Shown here: positions 57,232-64,000 of the stretch, one piece after another
How the letters are laid out: every line of letters starts with the position of its first letter
Position numbering within the stretch: position 1 is the stretch's first letter
Assembly: GCF_900327275.1 (NCBI RefSeq)
Contig: NZ_LS398548.1
Coordinates: 1,922,001 to 1,986,000, forward strand
Direction: 5' to 3'
DNA: 64,000 bases
Origin: Orientia tsutsugamushi
GTDB taxonomy: Bacteria > Pseudomonadota > Alphaproteobacteria > Rickettsiales > Rickettsiaceae
Program-made: the position numbers and the translations under genes
Notes under the pieces: model-generated
The model's database searches: none
What the model was told of the DNA's origin: nothing
What the model saw: only the letters and a program-made list of their open reading frames with translations

Positions 57232-57777
57232 ATGCATAAACTAAATAATGTTGCTGTACTTTATGCAAAAATTTTATTTAAACAGGCAATAAAGCTTAAT
57301 ATTGTTAGTAAAGTAAAGCAAGACTTAAAAGCATTAAAACAATTCTGTAAATTTTTAGCGAAACAAAATATGTCATTGCAGTTTATTGCTTTGATGAAAA
57401 ATAAAATAAACTTGATGGACTACCTATCAAGTACATATGGACTGAATCATTTAACTTATAATTTTCTAAAGCTTCTCCAAAAAAATAATAGGCTTACTTA
57501 TTTATCACATATAATTATAGCATTTGATGCACAAGTTAGGAATTATCAAGGTGTCACTTTGGGATATCTTGTTACTACTATTAAATGGTCAAAGGCCGCG
57601 ATCAAGGATATTAAGGCTATATTTGAACGCAAGCTTAATAGAAAGTTAATTATATCTAATATAGTAGATAAATCTATTGTAGGTGGAATAATATTGAGAT
57701 ATGACGATTACGAGTATGATCTTTCTATGCTAGGAGCTATCAATAGGTTTAAATCTCGTATTAAGTTAAATTATTAG
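57232..57777 (+). CDS. atpH: ATP synthase subunit delta
   Basis: A 181-residue F1 delta subunit, linking F1 to the peripheral stalk. Typical features are Y-A-K-I-L-F near the start and, at the end, [13 protein letters not shown] with a short tail. It is first in atpH-atpA-atpG, with 42 bases to atpA. AGGTGATTATAA serves as ribosome site. Confidence 0.9.
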   Translation: MHKLNNVAVLYAKILFKQAIKLNIVSKVKQDLKALKQFCKFLAKQNMSLQFIALMKNKINLMDYLSSTYGLNHLTYNFLKLLQKNNRLTYLSHIIIAFDAQVRNYQGVTLGYLVTTIKWSKAAIKDIKAIFERKLNRKLIISNIVDKSIVGGIILRYDDYEYDLSMLGAINRFKSRIKLNY

Positions 57778-57819
57778 ATTAGTACAAAAAAAGTTATTTT
57801 AATAAAGAATAGGTATTAA

Positions 57820-59358
57820 ATGCAACTAAAAGCCTCAGAGGTTTACGAAGCGTTAAAAAAACAGTTAGAAGATTTTGATGAATTATCAGAATTATCTGAA
57901 GTAGGATATGTAATATCTATTGGTGATGGAATAGCTAAAGTTTATGGTCTTAGTAATGCTTACTCAGGGGAGATTTTACAGTTTTCTACAGGAACCAAAG
58001 GTATAGTTTTTAGTTTAAAGGATAATTTGATAGAAGCAGTAGTTATTGGTAGTGATGATCAGATTAAGCAAGGAAGTCAAGTAAAACGCACTCAAACATC
58101 TTTAAAAGTACCTACTGGAAAAGAGTTACTAGGAAGAGTAGTTGATGCTGTTGGTAATCCTATAGATGGTAAAGGAGAATTTATTAATCCTACATATTTA
58201 GATGTTGAAGTCAAAGCTCCAAGTGTTATGTGTAGAGATAGTGTTAATGAGCCTATGTATACTGGTATTAAAGCTATTGATGCTTTAATACCTATTGGTA
58301 AAGGACAAAGGGAATTAATTATTGGAGATAGGCAGACAGGCAAAACTGCTATAGCTATCGATATCATTCTTAACCAAAAAAGATTTCATCTTTCAGATCA
58401 GGAAAGAGAAAAGGTTTATTGTATATATGTAGCAATTGGGCAAAAACGTTCAACTGTTGCTCAGTTAGTTAAAAAATTACAAGAAACAGGTGCAATGGCT
58501 TACACTACAGTTGTATTATCTAGTGCATCCGATGCTGCTTCATTACAATATTTAGCTCCTTATACTGGTTGTGCTATTGGAGAATATTTTAGGGATAACG
58601 GTATGCATGCTTTAGTTATTTATGATGATTTAAGTAAGCATGCTATAGCTTATCGACAAATATCGTTGTTATTAAGAAGGCCTCCAGCTCGGGAAGCTTA
58701 CCCTGGTGATGTATTTTATCTTCATTCAAGACTGTTAGAAAGAGCAGCAAAATTGAATAAAGCTAAGGGGGAGGGGTCATTGACTGCATTACCTATTGTT
58801 GAAACCCAAAATAGTGATGTGTCTGCTTATATTCCTACTAATATTATTTCTATTACTGATGGACAAATTTTCTTAGAGAGTGAATTATTTTATAAAGGTA
58901 CAAAACCAGCATTAAATGTTGGTATCTCTGTTAGCAGAGTTGGAGCTGCAGCTCAAATTAAGGCTATGAAGGATATAGCTGGTACTGTTAAGCTAGAACT
59001 TGCGCAATATCATGAAATGGAAGCTTTTTCTCAGTTTGGTGCAGATCTTGATTCTAGTAGTATGCAATTAATAAATAGGGGACGAAGGTTAAGTGAATTA
59101 CTAAAGCAGTCGCAATATTGTCCATTTCCTGTCGAAGAACAAATTATTGTATTGTTTGCAGGAATCAATGGCTATTTGGATAAGGTAGCAGTAAGTAAAG
59201 TGAAAGAATTTGAGAGTAATATGTTGGAATATTTTAGAATACACAATCCAGATATTATGAATGAAATTATCAGCACAAAAAAAATTACTGAAATTATTAG
59301 TAGCAAATTACACCAAATTTTGCAAGAATTTGTAAAATCTATTGAACAGTATAGTTAG
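57820..59358 (+). CDS. atpA: ATP synthase subunit alpha
   Basis: A complete 512-residue F1 alpha subunit. The P-loop G-D-R-Q-T-G-K-T is at residues 169-176, as in E. coli. [17 protein letters not shown], and the [15 protein letters not shown] region follow, with S-V-S-R-V-G-A-A near 370. It forms the alternating ring with beta. The beta gene is not in this window. Confidence 0.98.
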   Translation: MQLKASEVYEALKKQLEDFDELSELSEVGYVISIGDGIAKVYGLSNAYSGEILQFSTGTKGIVFSLKDNLIEAVVIGSDDQIKQGSQVKRTQTSLKVPTGKELLGRVVDAVGNPIDGKGEFINPTYLDVEVKAPSVMCRDSVNEPMYTGIKAIDALIPIGKGQRELIIGDRQTGKTAIAIDIILNQKRFHLSDQEREKVYCIYVAIGQKRSTVAQLVKKLQETGAMAYTTVVLSSASDAASLQYLAPYTGCAIGEYFRDNGMHALVIYDDLSKHAIAYRQISLLLRRPPAREAYPGDVFYLHSRLLERAAKLNKAKGEGSLTALPIVETQNSDVSAYIPTNIISITDGQIFLESELFYKGTKPALNVGISVSRVGAAAQIKAMKDIAGTVKLELAQYHEMEAFSQFGADLDSSSMQLINRGRRLSELLKQSQYCPFPVEEQIIVLFAGINGYLDKVAVSKVKEFESNMLEYFRIHNPDIMNEIISTKKITEIISSKLHQILQEFVKSIEQYS

Positions 59359-59372
59359 GAGCAAAAGCTTGC

Positions 59373-60263
59373 ATGACAGTTCTTAAGCAATTGAGGGATA
59401 GAATTAAAGCTGTTCGATCTACTCAAAAAGTTACTAAAGCAATGCAGTTAATTGCTAGCTCGAGATTTAGAAAGCTTGGAAGTATTATGCTTGAAGCCGA
59501 AAATTATCTACAGATAATTACAGAAATGTTAGCTGGTGGATTAAGTGGTGGTGATTATAGCAGTCTAGGCGCTAGGGAACAGCTTATGCTTGGCATTGCT
59601 AAACAAGATTCTCAAGTCGAGAATAAAACAGCAATAATTTTGTTAATAGTACTATCTTCTGAGCAAGGATTATGCGGCAGTTTTAATAGCAATATATTAA
59701 AAGAGTTAAGGCATGATGTTCACAATATACAGCTTCAAGGATATGATTTTAGACTGATTATATTTGGAAAAAGAGCTTATGATAATTTACTACCTGACTT
59801 TGGTAGTAAAATTATTAGTTGTAATAGTTTGCACCATGTTGAAATTTCTACTGTAGTAAATTTTCAACAAGAAATTCGAAAATTTACTGTTGATAATGCT
59901 AATATTATAATGTGTAAAGTATACTATAATAAATTTATTAATACAGTAAATCAAAAGCTAGATATACTTACTCTATTTCCGATTAAAGATTTGAATTTTA
60001 AAAAAGCTAAATTTTCTTATGAATTAGAGGGACGAAACATTATTAGCCAGATAATAGACTGGTACCTAATAGCAAAGTTATTTCACATTATTACTTTACA
60101 CAAAGCTAGTGAAGAAAGATCTCGTATAGTTGCTATGGAGGCTGCAACAACTAATGCAGATGATGTTATTGCAAAATTAACTATACAACTTAATCGATCA
60201 AGACAAGCTGCTGTTACTAAAGAATTGATAGAAGTTATATCTAGCGCTGAAGCTATAACTTAG
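59373..60263 (+). CDS. atpG: ATP synthase subunit gamma
   Basis: A 296-residue rotor subunit. The start L-R-D-R-I-K-A-V-R-S-T-Q-K-V-T-K-A-M is typical, as are G-L-C-G-S-F-N and the conserved C-terminal E-A-A-T-T-N-A-D-D-V-I-A-K-L. It is 14 bases after atpA with AGGAGC as ribosome site. In most relatives atpD and atpC follow; here the next genes run in the opposite direction, so the operon is split. Confidence 0.96.
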   Translation: MTVLKQLRDRIKAVRSTQKVTKAMQLIASSRFRKLGSIMLEAENYLQIITEMLAGGLSGGDYSSLGAREQLMLGIAKQDSQVENKTAIILLIVLSSEQGLCGSFNSNILKELRHDVHNIQLQGYDFRLIIFGKRAYDNLLPDFGSKIISCNSLHHVEISTVVNFQQEIRKFTVDNANIIMCKVYYNKFINTVNQKLDILTLFPIKDLNFKKAKFSYELEGRNIISQIIDWYLIAKLFHIITLHKASEERSRIVAMEAATTNADDVIAKLTIQLNRSRQAAVTKELIEVISSAEAIT

Positions 60264-60273
60264 CATATTCTAT

Positions 60274-60906
60274 TTAAGGTTTGGATTGTATATCAAATTT
60301 TTTTACCTGCGATAGGTTGAGTTTCATTTTTACAAATATATGTAATTTATCAGTACATATATCATGTACATTGTTTAAGCACATTGGAGTATGGTAAAGT
60401 GCTTGCAATTTTTCTATTGTTGTATATTGAGGAGTAAGATTATAAATATCTGTAATTAATGGCATCAAATCAGAAAATTCTGGAATGTAGAAGCTTAAGA
60501 AAACATCTCTGTTTTCGATAGATATTTTTCTATTATAATAATTATTTGGTTGCAATTGATATGGTGATGAAACACTAACATTAAAATTATATAATTTCCA
60601 TTTTTTACTAATATTAGTATAATGCTCAATTAACTTATTTCTATCATAAGGTTGTGATAGCTTTTGCTGAAGTATTGGCTTTATTTTTTTTTGTAAAGCT
60701 GAATTATTTAGTAATTCTATAGCTGAATTATATTTGTTTTGTAAAATTTCCAGATGCTTCTTATTTTTCTGAATTTTTGTATTTAGTATTTCAAAATGGG
60801 CGTATAAATATGAACCATAAATATGGCATAATAATATTATTATGCCATATAGCACTATCTTGAAACATATTAGGTTTTTGAGATAAAGAATGCGTTGGTT
60901 TATCAT
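60274..60906 (-). CDS. PilO/GspM-like membrane protein (tentative)
   Basis: A 210-residue protein with one membrane segment at about 15-38 (I-V-L-Y-G-I-I-I-L-L), a coiled-coil stretch (about 40-75) and a C-terminal globular part. This plan matches PilO of type IV pili or GspM of type II secretion, but I cannot identify family residues with certainty. It is separated from the upstream gene by one base (TAATATGATAAACC context), so they are co-transcribed. Tail-to-tail with atpG. Confidence 0.4.
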   Translation of the reverse strand: MINQRILYLKNLICFKIVLYGIIILLCHIYGSYLYAHFEILNTKIQKNKKHLEILQNKYNSAIELLNNSALQKKIKPILQQKLSQPYDRNKLIEHYTNISKKWKLYNFNVSVSSPYQLQPNNYYNRKISIENRDVFLSFYIPEFSDLMPLITDIYNLTPQYTTIEKLQALYHTPMCLNNVHDICTDKLHIFVKMKLNLSQVKKFDIQSKP

Positions 60907-60907
60907 A

Positions 60908-62530
60908 TTAATTAACTATCCTACTAATAGACATGGTTAGCAATTTTCTTGATACATTAGAATGGCTACATATTTCTTGTCCTAAAGATGTTAAATTAAC
61001 TTCATAATTTTTAAATGTCTCGATAATATTAGCATTATATTTTTCTAATTGAATTAAACAATCTTCTCGGTTTACAGTAGTATTATTTAAATAATAGAAT
61101 TTGACTTCAATAGACATGAGTAACTCGTTTCTAGGTAGTTGCTCATTAAGTGTGTATGTTATTTTCTGTATTTCTATATTTGGATCATGCAATAATAACT
61201 TTAATGCATCTAAAGCTATAGTATAATGCTTAGAATTAATGTGCTTATCAAGGTAATAACTTTCAATAATATCTGATGATATATTATAAGAAGCTGCTAA
61301 CTCAAGTTCAGCTTTATGTTGATTTGCACTAATTGTATTAATTTGTTCATAAAAATTAGCTAGAGCTTTTTTTTGAACGAATACTTTATACCAGGTTCTA
61401 ATTAGGCTAGAGCATAATATTATTACTGCTATCAATACAAATCGTAAAAATACTGAATTAAATTTTCTTAACTTATTGAATTCATCTAGATATTTGTTAT
61501 AAGCGCAGCGTATAGAACAGTAATTAAATAACTGAGATATTAATTGATCAGAATAAGTATTTGGAATAGTTGTAATGATAGTATCAGTGTAACTATTAGA
61601 ATCGTTTTCTATAAATTTTTGAATTTGTTCATCAACTAAGTAGTGAATTATTACTTTTTTATTTAATTCTAGAATATATAACTTAAATGATGATAATATC
61701 TCATTAGATTCATACTTTAGTATACCATATATATACTCAGGGCTTTTAGTAGCGCAATATGGTATTGTGTTACTAAAAATAATATTCTGCTGATTGAATA
61801 AACAAAATGTAATACCATTTGCTTTAGTAATACATACTATCAGAATTATATTATTTTCATAAGCTTTTTTGAACAGCTTTGTTTTAGTAGTAAGATAATT
61901 AGTTTGTTGAAGGGATATATATTGTGTTTTTGTTATTTGAAACACTGTGGAGTTAGCTATATGTTGCATAATATTACATATAGTTTTAATATTTGACTTT
62001 AATAATGTATGTATAATTTTAGGAATTTCTAAAGGACACAAAAATAATCCAGAAAATGTTATTTCTGAACGTACAATAATTTCATCAACAAATGTTTTGA
62101 TAATGTGATTTAATTCTATTGAAGCAATTTGTGCTTGCCATAGTTCACTGCCATTATAAGTAATATTAAGTATATAATAGCCAATTATACTGTTTGAGCC
62201 AAAATGTTGCTTAATATAGTTATCAACTGGATTTTTTTTTATTCCAGTTTCTATAGCAATCAAAAATTCTTGCTGTAACTTTATTTCTGGCAAATCAATT
62301 AGTATAGATACACTATAACCAGCGTATCTGTTAAGTAATTCTTGAAACTTATTGAATTTATGTACTCCATCAGTATCATATGTTAAAAACATGTCTTCAA
62401 TGATGCTATTGTTAGATATTACTACAATAGAAGCTCCAATCTTTCCTAAATATATTATTATAGAGGATTTAAATATAACGCGAGATATCAATTGTTTAAA
62501 TTTTAGTAGCAATATATTCATTAATCGCAA
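60908..62530 (-). CDS. PilM-PilN/GspL-like membrane protein (tentative)
   Basis: A 540-residue protein. The first 350 residues are cytoplasmic and may be an actin-like fold of the PilM/GspL kind (I-I-Y-L-G-K-I-G-A-S-I-V-V near the start is compatible with its first strand). One membrane segment lies at about 365-385 (V-L-I-A-V-I-I-L-C-S-S-L-I), followed by a coiled coil and a periplasmic domain as in PilN or GspL. With the smaller gene after it, the pair would form a pilus or secretion inner-membrane platform. The assignment rests on architecture and pairing, not on motifs. Confidence 0.4.
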   Translation of the reverse strand: MRLMNILLLKFKQLISRVIFKSSIIIYLGKIGASIVVISNNSIIEDMFLTYDTDGVHKFNKFQELLNRYAGYSVSILIDLPEIKLQQEFLIAIETGIKKNPVDNYIKQHFGSNSIIGYYILNITYNGSELWQAQIASIELNHIIKTFVDEIIVRSEITFSGLFLCPLEIPKIIHTLLKSNIKTICNIMQHIANSTVFQITKTQYISLQQTNYLTTKTKLFKKAYENNIILIVCITKANGITFCLFNQQNIIFSNTIPYCATKSPEYIYGILKYESNEILSSFKLYILELNKKVIIHYLVDEQIQKFIENDSNSYTDTIITTIPNTYSDQLISQLFNYCSIRCAYNKYLDEFNKLRKFNSVFLRFVLIAVIILCSSLIRTWYKVFVQKKALANFYEQINTISANQHKAELELAASYNISSDIIESYYLDKHINSKHYTIALDALKLLLHDPNIEIQKITYTLNEQLPRNELLMSIEVKFYYLNNTTVNREDCLIQLEKYNANIIETFKNYEVNLTSLGQEICSHSNVSRKLLTMSISRIVN

Positions 62531-62653
62531 CTATAAAAATGTAGCATAAGCTATTAGAACAGTATATATTGTACATTATACTATGTTTTTCGAACTTATA
62601 GCAACTAGCCTAAAAAATAATAACAAGGCGCGTGTATCATCTTAAAATTGCAA

Positions 62654-64000
62654 ATGACAACATTTTTAAATATTAATCAAATTCGTACAACCTTTATAGA
62701 ATTTTTCAAGAAATATGGTCATCATCATGCTAGTTCGAGTTCTTTAGTTCCAGGTAATGATCCAAGTTTATTTTTTGTGAATGCTGGTATTGTACAATTT
62801 AAAGACTATGTTAGAGCACCTGAAACAAGCAAGTATAGTAGAGTAGTAACTTGTCAAAAATGTGTAAGAGCTGGTGGTAAGCATAATGATTTAGAAAGTG
62901 TTGGCTATACAGCACGCCATCATACTTTTTTTGAAATGCTAGGCAATTTTTCATTTGGGGAAGATAATGCTAAAGCAGATTTTATGCAGCTTATATGGAA
63001 TTTTTTAACTAAAGAATTGTTTATTGATGAAGATCGTCTTATTGTTACAGTGTACCATACTGATCATGAAACTGCAAAACTATGGCGGTCAATTGCAGGA
63101 TTAGATGATAGTAGAATTATTCGTATAAAAACAGATGATAATTTTTGGTCGATGGGGCCTGTTGGTCCATGTGGACCATGTACAGAAATTTTTTATGATC
63201 ATGGAGACAAGATACAAGGTGGCCTACCTGGAACCAAAGATGAAAATGGTGGACGTTATGTTGAAATATGGAACATAGTTTTCATGCAGTATGAACAACT
63301 TAACGAATCAACTAGAGTTGAACTAGCAAAGCGTTGTATAGATACTGGAGCTGGATTAGAACGGATAGCAACAGTATTGCAAGGAGTATATGATAATTAC
63401 GATATTGATTTGTTCAAAAATTTGATTGCAAATATTGAACATTTAACAAAAATTAAGTCAGTTGGAGAAGCTAATTTTTCTCATCGAATAATTGCTGATC
63501 ATTTAAGAGCTAGCGCTTTTTTAATTGCAGATGGAGTAATGCCTTCTAATGATGGCAGAGGATATGTTTTAAGAAGAATAATGAGAAGAGCTATGAATCA
63601 GATTCATCAACTGGGCTGTAAAGAACCTGTTATGCATCAGCTAGTTCAAGGTTTAATTAATGAAATGGGTGATTTTTATAAGGAATTAAGAGTTAGGCAA
63701 GAACTCATTACTTACTTGTTAAAAAATGAAGAGGAAAAATTTAAGACTACTTTATCCAAGGGATTAAAGTTACTTGAAGAAGAAAGTAAGAATCTAACAT
63801 CTGGAAGTCAGCTTTCTGGGCACATTGCATTCAAGCTTTATGATACATATGGGTTTCCTTTTGACTTAACTCAAGATATTCTAAAAAAGAGAAGCATTTC
63901 AATTAATAAAACAGAATTTGACCAAAACATGCTTGAACAACAAAATCGGGCAAGGCAATTGTGGAAAGGGCAGGGTAGTAATAAAGAGCAGATATTATGG
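62654..64000 (+). CDS. alaS: Alanyl-tRNA synthetase, 5' part
   Basis: The first 449 codons of a class II synthetase that charges tRNA-Ala; the gene runs past the window end. ATG 62654 starts M-T-T-F-L-N-I-N-Q-I-R-T-T-F. The catalytic core has P-x-N-D-P-S-L-F-F-V-N-A-G near 32, C-V-R-A-G-G-K-H-N-D-L-E-S-V-G, H-H-T-F-F-E-M-L-G-N-F-S-F-G and G-P-C-G-P-C-T-E-I. The tRNA-recognition region follows. The 123 bases between it and the divergent pil-like pair hold both promoters. Confidence 0.96.
   Translation, partial: MTTFLNINQIRTTFIEFFKKYGHHHASSSSLVPGNDPSLFFVNAGIVQFKDYVRAPETSKYSRVVTCQKCVRAGGKHNDLESVGYTARHHTFFEMLGNFSFGEDNAKADFMQLIWNFLTKELFIDEDRLIVTVYHTDHETAKLWRSIAGLDDSRIIRIKTDDNFWSMGPVGPCGPCTEIFYDHGDKIQGGLPGTKDENGGRYVEIWNIVFMQYEQLNESTRVELAKRCIDTGAGLERIATVLQGVYDNYDIDLFKNLIANIEHLTKIKSVGEANFSHRIIADHLRASAFLIADGVMPSNDGRGYVLRRIMRRAMNQIHQLGCKEPVMHQLVQGLINEMGDFYKELRVRQELITYLLKNEEEKFKTTLSKGLKLLEEESKNLTSGSQLSGHIAFKLYDTYGFPFDLTQDILKKRSISINKTEFDQNMLEQQNRARQLWKGQGSNKEQILW

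Noticed and set aside
1-64000. tRNA gene as the RAGE attachment site
   Set aside because: I scanned intergenic regions for T-loop-like GTTCGAATC patterns and CCA-proximal stems and saw none; the integration site is probably outside the window.

Overview
The window is very AT-rich and looks like a Rickettsiaceae chromosome, most likely Orientia tsutsugamushi. About 48 kb is a scrambled Rickettsiales amplified genetic element (RAGE): an F-like type IV secretion operon, Ti-like TraA/TraD mobilisation genes, a P4-type integrase, a DnaA-like/DnaB pair, and cargo of ankyrin, TPR, SpoT-like HD, Dam, histidine-kinase and Rpn nuclease genes. About 17 kb is ordinary rickettsial core. The species name is inferred from gene content; no marker search was possible.

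Layout. 1-2444: the intergenic 'head' of a RAGE (promoter plus AGTTAA repeats), a DnaA-domain protein and a DnaB helicase. 2680-15972: cargo: an HD (ppGpp hydrolase-type) protein, ankyrin protein, outer-membrane-like protein, broken dam genes, a symporter/histidine kinase/receiver hybrid, two degenerate kinase paralogues, a second frameshifted HD gene and an Rpn nuclease, interspersed with MITEs and an IS5-type remnant. 16040-24123: Ti-type mobilisation genes (traD fragments, traA pseudogene, traA-like helicase/primase). 25204-41189: the minus-strand tra operon traL-E-K-(pilin)-B-V-C-W-(small ORF)-U-[trbC stub]-[TPR]-[Panacea]-F-H-G-D. 41500-42744: the broken integrase, followed by a second copy of the RAGE head and an inverted dnaA fragment. 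43817-44302: rppH, a core-gene island. 44378-48165: IS630 debris and a second decayed traA. 48423-64000: intact core genes secA, a parvulin PPIase, folC, thrS-infC, dut, atpH-A-G, a pilus/secretion-platform-like pair, and the 5' part of alaS.

State of the element. Nearly every long conjugation gene carries a frameshift or nonsense codon, often in a homopolymer run, while all core genes in the same sequence are open. This argues for real decay rather than sequencing error. The conjugation machine also lacks an intact trbC and any traN; a TPR gene and a Panacea-domain gene occupy that position. The element is therefore unlikely to transfer by itself, although traH, traF, traU, traW, traV, traK, traL and most cargo genes remain open.

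How the parts relate. Read as RAGE modules, the integrase and tra operon (minus strand) and the traA side (plus strand) form one element ending near 43.5 kb. The dnaA/dnaB module at the left edge belongs to the head of a neighbouring copy whose integrase should lie just left of the window. Duplicated heads, duplicated traD ends and duplicated dam/leader segments mark the recombination points.
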